Shown piece after piece: positions 7,408-14,302 of a DNA stretch of 22,996 nt. The stretch is from NCBI GenBank assembly GCA_043813805.1, contig JBDRKR010000006.1:1-22996 (forward strand), in the 5' to 3' direction. The first letter of the stretch is position 1. Every line of letters begins with the position of its first letter. The notes beneath the pieces are model-generated. The model ran no database searches. It was not told the DNA's origin and worked only from the letters and a program-made list of their open reading frames with translations. Source of the DNA: 2-02-FULL-43-13 sp043813805 (lineage in GTDB: Bacteria; Patescibacteriota; Minisyncoccia; Minisyncoccales; MHMH01). A program made the translations under genes and the position numbers.

Positions 7408-7818
7408 ATGCCCACATACCCTACCCCCGAAAAACTATGGGAATTATTCCAAAAGCTTCCTCAAGAGCTTAAGTCTTTGATTTTCTCGGAAGAATCCGCC
7501 CGAAACATCCAGGATATCTGTGAGAAAAACACGATTAAAGATGAGAAAACGATATCTGCTATCACTAATTATGTGGGTTATGTCTTACACGGAGTTCTTA
7601 CTGTAAAAACCCTCCGGTCTGTTTTAGAAAAAGAAGCTAATTTAGAAAGAGAAGTTGCTGAAAAAATAACTCAAGATTTAACTCGAGTTATTTTCTTGCC
7701 AGTAAAGACTAGTTTAGAACAGTTGTATGGGCCAGATGTTATAGAAAAAAAATCTGTCACAGAAGAAGAAAAAACGAAACCCGCTAAGAAAGATTCTTAT
7801 CGCGAACCCGTTGAATAA
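7408..7818 (+). CDS. Small helical protein of the T4SS locus, unknown function
   Basis: This is a 136-residue protein with no signal peptide or membrane segment. It is predicted almost wholly helical: LWELFQKLPQELKSLIFSEESARNIQDICEKN, then TISAITNYVGYVLHGVLTVKTLRSVLEKE, then VAEKITQDLTRVIFLPVKTSLEQLYG. A charged, Lys/Glu-rich, probably disordered tail ends it (about 112-136). I recall similar short helical proteins next to prgI and virB4 in CPR genomes but cannot name the family. It ends 2 bases before prgI, so it is the first gene of a tight prgI-traC-virB4 set. It is likely cytoplasmic and could be a chaperone or adaptor; that is a guess. No SD precedes ATG 7408 and no convincing promoter was found on this strand. 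Confidence 0.7.
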   Translation: MPTYPTPEKLWELFQKLPQELKSLIFSEESARNIQDICEKNTIKDEKTISAITNYVGYVLHGVLTVKTLRSVLEKEANLEREVAEKITQDLTRVIFLPVKTSLEQLYGPDVIEKKSVTEEEKTKPAKKDSYREPVE

Positions 7819-7820
7819 AC

Positions 7821-8237
7821 ATGAACCAATTTACCGTTCCGCAATTTATTGAGCACGAACCCAAGATAGTGGGCCCGCTTACCTTCAAGCAGTTTATCTT
7901 TGTCGGAATTGCCGGAGCTGTTTGTTTTGCCCTTTATTTTGCCCTGCCCTTCTTTTTATTTGTTATGGCGAGTATTGTCATTATGCTGGGCGGGTTCGCT
8001 CTGGCCTTCTTAAAAAGCGGCGGCCGGTCTTTACCCGTTGTTCTGAAAAACTTCTTCGGCTTTTCTCTTGCCCCTAAAATGTATCTATGGAAACACAAGG
8101 CGGGGCTGCCCCCGAAGATTATGAAAATCGCTCCGGCGCCGAAAGAAACCGAAAAATCTCCGGTGCCGACGGTGACAGGGAAAAGCCGGTTAAACGTACT
8201 TTCCACGCAAATCGAAACCAAACCAAAAGAAGAATAA
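7821..8237 (+). CDS. PrgI family (VirB3-like) T4SS membrane protein
   Basis: This is a 138-residue protein. The N-terminus MNQFTVPQFIEHEPKIVGPLTFKQFIF is the PrgI family signature. Two close membrane helices follow (about 28-48 and 49-66), then the conserved GGRSLPVVLKNFFGFSLAPKMYLW segment and a Lys/Pro/Thr-rich tail. PrgI/VirB3-like proteins sit in the inner membrane at the base of the T4SS and work with VirB4. It has short spacing on both sides (2 bases before and 2 after), which marks it as part of one operon with the TraC-like and VirB4 genes. Confidence 0.88.
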   Translation: MNQFTVPQFIEHEPKIVGPLTFKQFIFVGIAGAVCFALYFALPFFLFVMASIVIMLGGFALAFLKSGGRSLPVVLKNFFGFSLAPKMYLWKHKAGLPPKIMKIAPAPKETEKSPVPTVTGKSRLNVLSTQIETKPKEE

Positions 8238-8239
8238 TT

Positions 8240-8884
8240 ATGCCAAGTAGTTCCACGCAACAATTTTTAGAAATTGACCAGATTAGAGAAGGTCTGCTTG
8301 TTTTAAAAAATAGGGCTTTAAGAGCCGTGATGATGGTTTCTTCTTTGAATTTTGCATTGAAATCCGAAGAAGAGCAATCGTCGATTATCTCCGCCTTCCA
8401 AAGCTTTTTAAACTCCCTGGACTTTTCGTGCCAAATCGTCATCCAATCAAGGAAACTGAATATCACCGGTTACTTAGATAAAATAAAAGAGCTGGAGAAA
8501 AAACAGGAGAATGAGCTTCTCCGTATTCAAACCAGTGATTACCACGATTTTATTCAGGGACTCGTCAGCGGCGGGACAATTATGTCTAAGTCCTTCTTCG
8601 TTGTTATCCCTTTTGACATCTTGGAAGCCAAGGTGATAGCCTCACCGCTCATGTTATTCAAGTCGTCAACCAGCCTGCCACCGCTTAAGGAAGACGAGTT
8701 CCAAAGGTGTAAAAGCCAATTATGGCAGAGAATGGAGTTCGTGGCTTTAGGGTTAAGAAGATGCGGACTTCAAGCCATGCCCTTGACGACTCCCGAGTTA
8801 ATCGAGCTTTTCTGGAGCTTGCACCATCCTAAAGAAGCGGAAGTCGGTTATTTCCCGGAAATCCCGCCGGAACTAGCGAAGTGA
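8240..8884 (+). CDS. TraC-like T4SS protein
   Basis: This is 214 residues from ATG 8240; the frame is open further upstream (GTG/ATG near 8087), but that would overlap prgI by 150 bases. The protein opens with STQQFLEIDQIREGLLVLKNRALRAVMMVSSLNFALKSEEEQ. This is the typical start of the TraC-like/VirB4 N-terminal family found beside prgI and virB4 in CPR and Gram-positive loci. No Walker motifs are present, so it is not an ATPase. The probable role is a cytoplasmic partner of VirB4 that replaces part of its N-terminal domain. It ends with TGA. The 70 bases between it and virB4 hold a perfect hairpin. Confidence 0.78.
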   Translation: MPSSSTQQFLEIDQIREGLLVLKNRALRAVMMVSSLNFALKSEEEQSSIISAFQSFLNSLDFSCQIVIQSRKLNITGYLDKIKELEKKQENELLRIQTSDYHDFIQGLVSGGTIMSKSFFVVIPFDILEAKVIASPLMLFKSSTSLPPLKEDEFQRCKSQLWQRMEFVALGLRRCGLQAMPLTTPELIELFWSLHHPKEAEVGYFPEIPPELAK

Positions 8885-8893
8885 CGGATTATT

Positions 8894-8935
8894 GGATTTA
8901 CGAAATCCAACAATTTTGTTGGATTTCGTAAATCC
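8894..8935. repeat. Perfect 19-bp inverted repeat (hairpin) before virB4
   Basis: The arm GGATTTACGAAATCCAACA (8894-8912) is followed by a 4-base loop (8913-8916) and its exact reverse complement (8917-8935). Each arm is also self-complementary (GGATTT-ACG-AAATCC), so two small hairpins or one long stem can form. Further copies of the short unit AATCCTACAAT follow up to 8954. No T run follows, so it is not a typical terminator. It resembles the palindromic dispersed repeats of CPR genomes and could modulate virB4 expression. Confidence 0.85.
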
Positions 8936-8954
8936 TACAATTAATCCTACAATC

Positions 8955-10748
8955 ATGAATTTATTCGGAAAAAAACAAAAAAGAGAACCGATCCCCGAAA
9001 AAATCTTCGAAACAGAGGCAATGAACGCCGTGGATCTCATCGCCCCTGCTTCAATAGAGGTAAAACCCTCTTATTCTCTGTTGGGGGAAAGAATGACCAA
9101 GTCCTTCTTTATTTTCTCTTATCCGCGATATCTGACGACCTCTTGGTTTTCTCCCGTGATTAATCTTGATATTCCGATGGATATTTCTTTCTTTATCCAT
9201 CCTATTGATGCCGGGTTGATTTTAAAACAATTAAGAAGAAGGGTCACCGAGGTCCAGGCCGAGCTGATGGAACGAGAAGAAAAGGGATTGATCAGAGACC
9301 CGGCTCTGGAGACAGCTTTCCGGGACATTGAAGAATTAAGAGACAGATTGCAGACCGCCCAAGAAAGAATGTTCCAATTGGGATTATACCTGACCGTCTA
9401 TGCCGATACTAAAGAAGAGATGGATAGTATCGAAACCTCATTGCGTTCAATACTTGAGTCCAGGCTCATTTATATCAAGCCGGCTCTCTACCAGCAGAAA
9501 GAAGGGTTTATCACGACTTCGCCTTACTGTCTTGATAAATTGGACGTGCACTCTCCGATGAACACCGAACCTTTGTCCAGCGTTTTTCCGTTTGTTTCTT
9601 TCGATTTGAGCTCCAACGAAGGAATCCTCTATGGTATTAACCAGCACAATAATTCCCTGGTTCTGTTCGACAGATTCTCTTTGGAAAACGCCAATATGTG
9701 CATTTTTGCCCAATCGGGCGCAGGTAAAAGTTATGCTGTGAAACTGGAAGTGTTGCGTTCTTTAATGCTGGGGATAAACGTGGTGATTGTTGACCCGGAA
9801 AACGAATATGAAATGCTGTCTGAGGCGGTCGGCGGCTCTTATTTCAAAATCTCACTGAGCAGTCCCTCTCATATCAACCCCTTTGACTTACCCTCTCCCA
9901 GAGAAGACGAAGACCCGTCTGATGTTTTGAGAGCCAACGTTATTAATCTGGTAGGACTGATGCGCCTGATGCTTGGGGGGTTAACTCCCGAAGAAGACGC
10001 GGTTATGGACCGAGCCCTGACAGAAACCTATGCCGCCAAGGACATTACCCCGCAATCCGATTTCTCAAAAATCGCTCCTCCCTTGATGTCGGACCTCGAA
10101 GCCGTCTTGGAAACCATGGAAGGAGCCGACTCATTATTAAGGCGGGTAAGAAAATTCACTAAGGGCACTTACGCCAATTTTTTCAATCAGCCGTCCAATG
10201 TTGATATGAAAAACAAGCTCGTGGTATTTGGCATTAGAGATATGGAAGAGGGGCTCCGCCCTATGGCCATGTATATTATTATGAGATATATCTGGAACCA
10301 AATCCGCTCGGAATTGAAAAAGAGGATTTTCGTGGTTGATGAAGCATGGTGGCTGATGAAGTCCGACGACGGCGCCTCTTTCTTATTCGGCATCACGAAG
10401 CGCGCCAGAAAATACTGGCTGGGAGTTACCACGATTACTCAGGACGTGGGCGACTTTTTGAAATCGGATTACGGCAAACCGATCATTACAAATTCCGCTT
10501 TGCAGTTTTTAATGAAACAAAGTCCGGCGACAACCGACATTCTGCAAAAAACCTTTAACCTGACCGAATGGGAAAAAGAAATGCTCTTGAGCTCGGGAGT
10601 GGGGGAGGGACTTTTCTTCGCCGGGCAAAAACACGTGGCCATCAGGGTTGTCGCCTCGCCCACCGAAGATAAATTCATCACCACGAGTCCCGAAGAAATA
10701 TCAAAGATGAAAGAGGCTAAAAAAGATGCAACTGGAGAAAAAGAGTAA
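8955..10748 (+). CDS. virB4: VirB4-type T4SS ATPase
   Basis: This is 597 residues from ATG 8955 (MNLFGKKQK). An in-frame start at 8892 would read through the hairpin and is rejected. The N-terminal domain (about 1-220) contains a coiled stretch (about 90-135). The RecA-like ATPase domain carries Walker A QSGAGKS (about 253-259), followed by VDPENEYEML, and Walker B FVVDEAWW (Asp462, Glu463). The C-terminal ITQDVGDFL and NSALQFLMKQSP segments are typical of VirB4/TraC. VirB4 powers pilus assembly and substrate translocation as a hexamer at the inner membrane. It ends the T4SS operon; a strong terminator follows. The start is preceded by no clear SD, and the 19-bp hairpin lies just upstream. 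Confidence 0.92.
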   Translation: MNLFGKKQKREPIPEKIFETEAMNAVDLIAPASIEVKPSYSLLGERMTKSFFIFSYPRYLTTSWFSPVINLDIPMDISFFIHPIDAGLILKQLRRRVTEVQAELMEREEKGLIRDPALETAFRDIEELRDRLQTAQERMFQLGLYLTVYADTKEEMDSIETSLRSILESRLIYIKPALYQQKEGFITTSPYCLDKLDVHSPMNTEPLSSVFPFVSFDLSSNEGILYGINQHNNSLVLFDRFSLENANMCIFAQSGAGKSYAVKLEVLRSLMLGINVVIVDPENEYEMLSEAVGGSYFKISLSSPSHINPFDLPSPREDEDPSDVLRANVINLVGLMRLMLGGLTPEEDAVMDRALTETYAAKDITPQSDFSKIAPPLMSDLEAVLETMEGADSLLRRVRKFTKGTYANFFNQPSNVDMKNKLVVFGIRDMEEGLRPMAMYIIMRYIWNQIRSELKKRIFVVDEAWWLMKSDDGASFLFGITKRARKYWLGVTTITQDVGDFLKSDYGKPIITNSALQFLMKQSPATTDILQKTFNLTEWEKEMLLSSGVGEGLFFAGQKHVAIRVVASPTEDKFITTSPEEISKMKEAKKDATGEKE

Positions 10749-10759
10749 AGCCTCACAAC

Positions 10760-10785
10760 AAAAACCGCCCCGAAGGGCGGTTTTT
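10760..10785. terminator. Bidirectional terminator between virB4 and jag
   Basis: AAAAACCGCCC (10760-10770), loop CGAA, then GGGCGGTTTTT (10775-10785): an 11-bp stem with A/T runs on both sides. It should stop virB4 transcripts and the leftward rpmH-jag operon. Confidence 0.88.
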
Positions 10786-10801
10786 CAGTTTTCTTTATAT
10801 T

Positions 10802-11266
10802 TTAGGCACGGGGCTTGATTTTAACCCTTCTTTGGGGTTCTTCGCCGATGCTTTCGGTGGCGATGTCGGTTCTTGAAGCCAATTCCGTGTGGACAACCCT
10901 CCTTTCGTAAGGAGGCATTGAAGGCAGCTCTTTTTCTCTTTTAGTGATGGCGACTTCATCGGCCGCGGTTTGGGCCACTTCTTTTAAATATTCCGTTTTT
11001 TTCTTTTTATAATCATTAACGTCTACATCAATAAAAAACGAGGCGGGAGCTTCGGCTTTCCTTCTTAAAACAGCCCTTAAAAGCCTTTGGATCTCGCTTA
11101 AGGTTTGGCCCCGTTCGCCGATCAAAAATTGAGGCTCATCCGCCTTTACGTTGACAAAAATAGTGGAGTCGGCTTGGTTTTTTATTTCAACCTCTAAAGC
11201 AAGCCCTGTTTGCTTGAAAAAGTCTTCAGCGGCCTCTTTAAGTTTTTCAAATTCTTGGGAAGTCAT
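10802..11266 (-). CDS. jag: Jag/KhpB RNA-binding protein (KH and R3H domains)
   Basis: This is a 154-residue protein. The KH domain includes LIGERGQTLSEIQ (about 48-60, the GxxG loop is GERG) and the R3H domain MPPYERRVVHTELA (about 117-130, Arg122 and His126). These bind single-stranded RNA; Jag/KhpB is linked to control of cell division and envelope genes in Gram-positives. The N-terminal Jag_N domain of longer homologues is absent, as is common in CPR. The gene overlaps the 3' end of yidC by 20 bases and is the last gene of the rpmH-rnpA-yidD-yidC-jag operon, which reads away from dnaA. Confidence 0.9.
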   Translation of the reverse strand: MTSQEFEKLKEAAEDFFKQTGLALEVEIKNQADSTIFVNVKADEPQFLIGERGQTLSEIQRLLRAVLRRKAEAPASFFIDVDVNDYKKKKTEYLKEVAQTAADEVAITKREKELPSMPPYERRVVHTELASRTDIATESIGEEPQRRVKIKPRA

Positions 11267-11981
11267 GCTTCTTTAGGATAATATATTGCTGGATGATTGT
11301 AAATAGGGTAGTGGTCAGCCAATATAAGGCAACGGCTGCCGGCAATCTCCAAAGAATGACAACCGTAAAAATCGGGAAGAGGTAAAGCATCTGTTTTTGC
11401 ATCATTTGCGAGAAATCCGGAGTTCCTTTCTTTTTAGGAGCTTGCCCTGAGCCAGACTGAAGAACCATCATCTTGCTTTGGAAAAACTGGGCGATACCGG
11501 TTAAAACGGCTAAAAATATCGAAGGGTGGGATAGATCCATCATCCCTAAAAAGGTCGTATCAATTTGGCCGGGATTGGGCACAAAGCCGTAAAGAAATTT
11601 TAACTGAGCCTCGCCAAAACCTTTCCAAAAAACCTGATAAAGCCCGATTAAAATAGGCAGTTGAATAATTAAGGGCAAGCAACCCGACAGAGGATTGATC
11701 TTCTCTTTTTTATAGAGCTCCATCATCGCCCTCGACTGCTGCTCTTTATTGTCTTTGAACTTTTCCTGGACCTCTTTCATTTTCGGCTGGAGTTGGGCGA
11801 GGGATTTTTGAGAACGGATCGCCCGGACTCCCAGAGGATAAAGAACTAATTTAAGCAAAATGGTTAAAACAATAACCGCTATGCCAAAATCATGCCCCGG
11901 CAAGTACAGGTAAATTAAAATTAAGGAATTAAACAACGGCTGATATAAAACCGTATTGAAAGCGCTAATAAATGGGTTCAT
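11247..11981 (-). CDS. yidC: YidC/Oxa1 membrane protein insertase
   Basis: This is 244 residues from ATG 11979-11981 (MNPFISAFNTVLYQPL). A start at 12002 would overlap yidD and is less likely. It has the core YidC fold: a first helix with NSLILIYLYLPGHDFGIAVIVLTILLKLVLYPLG, a charged cytoplasmic hairpin (QPKMKEVQEKFKDN), LPLIIQLPILIGLYQVF, and the last helices ending FTIIQQYIILKK. There is no large periplasmic domain, so it is a short Gram-positive-like form. It inserts membrane proteins, alone or with SecYEG; this fits the many membrane proteins in the window. It starts one base after yidD ends. Confidence 0.92.
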   Translation of the reverse strand: MNPFISAFNTVLYQPLFNSLILIYLYLPGHDFGIAVIVLTILLKLVLYPLGVRAIRSQKSLAQLQPKMKEVQEKFKDNKEQQSRAMMELYKKEKINPLSGCLPLIIQLPILIGLYQVFWKGFGEAQLKFLYGFVPNPGQIDTTFLGMMDLSHPSIFLAVLTGIAQFFQSKMMVLQSGSGQAPKKKGTPDFSQMMQKQMLYLFPIFTVVILWRLPAAVALYWLTTTLFTIIQQYIILKKHDFPRI

Positions 11982-11982
11982 T

Positions 11983-12192
11983 TTAAGGTAAATCAACGCC
12001 ACCGGGATTCCACGGATGGCACTTTAATAATCTTCTTGTGCTTTTTACGCTTCCTAAACCCCAGCCGTATTTTTGGACGGCCGAGAGGGTATAAGCAGAA
12101 CAGGTAGGATAGAAACGGCAGTGTTTCCCCAGCAAAGGTGAAATTAAGACCTGATAGGCTTTGACTAAAGTTAAGATAAAAAATTTAATCAT
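11983..12192 (-). CDS. yidD: YidD membrane protein insertion efficiency factor
   Basis: This is a 69-residue protein with the full family signature LISPLLGKHCRFYPTCSAYTLSAVQKYGWGLG, including the conserved Cys pair, and the HPWNPGGVD end. It has an amphipathic N-terminal helix that associates with the membrane and assists YidC-dependent insertion. It overlaps the end of rnpA by 8 bases, so translation is probably coupled. Confidence 0.93.
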   Translation of the reverse strand: MIKFFILTLVKAYQVLISPLLGKHCRFYPTCSAYTLSAVQKYGWGLGSVKSTRRLLKCHPWNPGGVDLP

Positions 12193-12529
12193 TTAACAGT
12201 CTCCCTGTTTTAAAAAGATAATTAAAAATCGCTGCAGTATCCTCTTTCGTCCCTCTCTCCGCCCCCTTACTGACAATAATCACCACGTCAAATCCCTTTT
12301 TAATGTCTCCCAGGCTGCTCTTTGCAATTTCTCTCAATCTTCTCTTTACTTTATTCCTGACAACGGCTTTACGGGAAACCTTTTGCCCAACCACAAAACC
12401 GAACCTGGTTAACCCTAAGCTGTTTCTAGCGAATTTAAGAGACAAAAAACCCTCCTTCAGACCCCTGCCTTGCTTGAAAACGTATTCAAAATCCTTTTTC
12501 TTTTTAAGGCGGTTTGTTCCGGGCAACAT
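12185..12529 (-). CDS. rnpA: Ribonuclease P protein component
   Basis: This is a 114-residue protein. Family features are MLPGTNRLKKKKDFEYVFKQGR at the start, the central FVVGQKVSRKAVVRNKVKRRLRE RNR-type motif (about 45-67) and the conserved DVVIIVSKGA segment. It binds the RNase P RNA to mature tRNA 5' ends; the RNA gene itself is not in this window. It starts 10 bases after rpmH ends, in the classic rpmH-rnpA order. Confidence 0.93.
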   Translation of the reverse strand: MLPGTNRLKKKKDFEYVFKQGRGLKEGFLSLKFARNSLGLTRFGFVVGQKVSRKAVVRNKVKRRLREIAKSSLGDIKKGFDVVIIVSKGAERGTKEDTAAIFNYLFKTGRLLND

Positions 12530-12539
12530 ACTCAGGCGC

Positions 12540-12674
12540 TTAAACGGTAAGCTTCCATCTCTTTTTATTCCGGCGCCTCGCCAGCGTCGCTCTGCCTCCC
12601 TTGGTGCTCATCCTCGCCATAAACCCGTGGGTCCGTTTTCTTTTTTTCTTCTTTGGTTGATAGGTAACGCTCAT
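12540..12674 (-). CDS. rpmH: Ribosomal protein L34
   Basis: This 44-residue protein is found by reading the minus strand from ATG 12672-12674. It begins MSVTYQPKKKKRKRTHGF and contains MARMSTKGGRATLARRRNKKRW, the L34 signature. It is very basic. It is the first gene of the leftward operon. Its promoter places the -10 box only 6 bases before the ATG, so the message appears leaderless, and there is no SD. Confidence 0.95.
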   Translation of the reverse strand: MSVTYQPKKKKRKRTHGFMARMSTKGGRATLARRRNKKRWKLTV

Positions 12675-12680
12675 AAAGAC

Positions 12681-12709
12681 ATATTAACACCTTGTCCCCA
12701 CTTTTTCAA
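12681..12709 (-). promoter_or_regulatory. Promoter of the rpmH operon (leaderless)
   Basis: On the minus strand TTGAAA (12704-12709), a 17-base spacer, then TGT-TAATAT with the -10 at 12681-12686. Six bases separate the -10 from ATG, so +1 should be the A of the start codon. Confidence 0.65.
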
Positions 12710-12752
12710 CACCGCAACCGCTTTCCCTCTCATTTTATTTTTATTTGACGCG

Positions 12753-12761
12753 TGTTACAAT
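12753..12761 (+). promoter_or_regulatory. Extended -10 promoter of dnaA
   Basis: TGT followed by TACAAT (12756-12761). The -35 region (TTTTAT at 17 bases) is poor. The start codon lies 25 bases downstream of the -10, giving a short leader without a clear SD. Confidence 0.5.
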
Positions 12762-12786
12762 AATTGAGGATTAAAGTTTCCGGTTT

Positions 12787-14154
12787 ATGATTATGAACAA
12801 AGACGAACTCTGGCAAGCGCTTCTTGCCCAGGTCCAGTTTAACATTTCTAGGGCTAATTTTGCCACCTGGTTTAAAAACACCGGCGTCTTCTCAAAAAAA
12901 GACGGCGAAGTAGTCGTCTCTGTCCCTAATAATTTTTCAAAAGAGTGGCTGGAGAATAAATACAATAAACTCATCTTTAAAACACTGCACAGCCTTGATG
13001 ACGAAATAAAAGAAGTAAAGTATGCCGTTGCTCCTAAAACGGATTTAAAAAACGACGGGGTGGCGACAACCACGGAAATCTCTTATGATGAAACCCCTCA
13101 ATTAGACTTCCAGGAGCTTAAGATAAACAAAGACACCAACTTAAACCCGCGTTACACTTTTGAAAGCTTTATTGTCGGCCCGTTTAACGAGTTGCCTCAA
13201 GCCGCCGCCTGGGCTGTGACCCAAAACCCCGGACTTATTTATAATCCTCTTTTTATCTACGGAGGGGTAGGGCTCGGTAAAACACACTTACTCCAGTCCG
13301 TCGGCAACGAGGTTTTAAAAAGAAACCCTTCTAAAAAAATCAGATATGTTTCTTCCGAGAAATTCGCTACCGGCATTATTAATTCAATCCGAAACCGCGA
13401 CGTCGATAAATTTAAGTCGGCATACAAAGATATTGACGTTCTAATTATCGACGATATTCAGTTTTTGTCCGGTAAAGAAAAAACACAGGAAGAGTTTTTT
13501 CATATTTTTAATACTCTTTACGAAAAAAACAAACAGATTATTATTTCTTCCGACAGGCCCCCTAAAGCCATCGCAGCTTTGGAGGAAAGACTGAGATCCC
13601 GTTTTGAGGGGGGAATGATCGCCGATATCAGTTTGCCCGACTTTGAAACCAGGGTGGCTATTTTAAAAACAAAACTGCAGGAAAAAAAGAATAATTTTCC
13701 CGATGAAATCCTTGAGTATATCGCCGCCAACATCCAATCCAACATCCGAGAGTTGGAAGGCGCGCTCAACAGACTGATTGCTTATCAAAAATTAAACAAT
13801 CAAAGCCCGTCTTTGGCCGTAGCTGAAACTCTTTTAAAAAGCGTGATTTTTTCCCCGAGAAAAGTAACCAATCCCGAAAAAATCATCCAAGCAGTATCTG
13901 TTTTTTACAGTATGAAAGAAAGGGATATTTTGACCACTTCTAGAAAAAAAGAAATAGTCAGGCCTCGTCAAGTCGCTATGTTCCTTCTAAGGCGGGAATT
14001 AAAAAGCTCCTTCCCGTTTATCGGCAGGAAATTCGGCGGCAAAGACCACACCACAGCCATCCATGCTTACAATAAAATATCAAAAGAAATGGATTCCAGC
14101 GAAAATTTAACAGAGGAAATCAACTTAATAAAGGAGCAGATATACCGTGCGTAG
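12787..14154 (+). CDS. dnaA: Chromosomal replication initiator DnaA
   Basis: This is 455 residues from ATG 12787; a second ATG two codons later (12793, MNKDELW) may be the true start. Domain I (about 1-75) begins ELWQALLAQVQFNISRANFATWF. The AAA+ domain has Walker A GGVGLGKT (159-166), Walker B VLIIDDIQFL, and a sensor/arginine finger region EERLRSRF. Domain IV carries the DnaA signature GRKFGGKDHTTAIHAYNKI, which binds DnaA boxes. It melts the origin and loads the replicative helicase. dnaN follows after 148 bases, the usual order. Confidence 0.96.
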   Translation: MIMNKDELWQALLAQVQFNISRANFATWFKNTGVFSKKDGEVVVSVPNNFSKEWLENKYNKLIFKTLHSLDDEIKEVKYAVAPKTDLKNDGVATTTEISYDETPQLDFQELKINKDTNLNPRYTFESFIVGPFNELPQAAAWAVTQNPGLIYNPLFIYGGVGLGKTHLLQSVGNEVLKRNPSKKIRYVSSEKFATGIINSIRNRDVDKFKSAYKDIDVLIIDDIQFLSGKEKTQEEFFHIFNTLYEKNKQIIISSDRPPKAIAALEERLRSRFEGGMIADISLPDFETRVAILKTKLQEKKNNFPDEILEYIAANIQSNIRELEGALNRLIAYQKLNNQSPSLAVAETLLKSVIFSPRKVTNPEKIIQAVSVFYSMKERDILTTSRKKEIVRPRQVAMFLLRRELKSSFPFIGRKFGGKDHTTAIHAYNKISKEMDSSENLTEEINLIKEQIYRA

Positions 14155-14302
14155 CCGGTGGGTAAATATTAAAATAAAAACGGCTGTTTTTTATCAAAAC
14201 AATTTTAACTGGTTATCAACAGGCATTCCACAAGAAAAATAAGATGAGAATTCACACTAATTCACACTATAATAACTACAATAACTATTAATAATTATTT
14301 AT
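14155..14302. other. Candidate oriC / dnaA-dnaN spacer
   Basis: This is an AT-rich 148-base spacer. It has one near-consensus DnaA box TTATCAACA (14213-14221, one mismatch to TTATCCACA) and a weaker TTATCAAAA (14191-14199, two mismatches). Tandem repeats follow (14249-14288), then a very AT-rich tract that could be the unwinding element. A TATAAT at 14268-14273 with a weak -35 is a possible dnaN promoter. Position between dnaA and dnaN supports an origin; the small number of boxes keeps this tentative. Confidence 0.5.
14249..14288. repeat. Short tandem repeats in candidate oriC
   Basis: AATTCACACT occurs twice back to back (14249-14268). After two more bases the nonamer AATAACTAC/AATAACTAT occurs twice back to back (14271-14288). 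They lie next to the DnaA-box-like sequences and may be DnaA-trio-like or unwinding elements. Confidence 0.7.

Noticed and set aside
8087..8239. Upstream in-frame extension of the TraC-like gene
   Set aside because: It would overlap prgI by 150 bases; the peptide is low-complexity and charged, and the family start matches the protein from ATG 8240.
8892..8954. Upstream in-frame start for virB4
   Set aside because: The extra 21 residues read through the perfect hairpin (repeat-derived peptide); ATG 8955 gives a normal VirB4 start.
11982..12002. Upstream start for yidC
   Set aside because: It lies inside yidD; the MNPFISAF start one base after the yidD stop fits the family better.
12303..12767. 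Plus-strand 154-residue open frame opposite rnpA and rpmH
   Set aside because: It is antisense to two certain genes and has no recognisable features.
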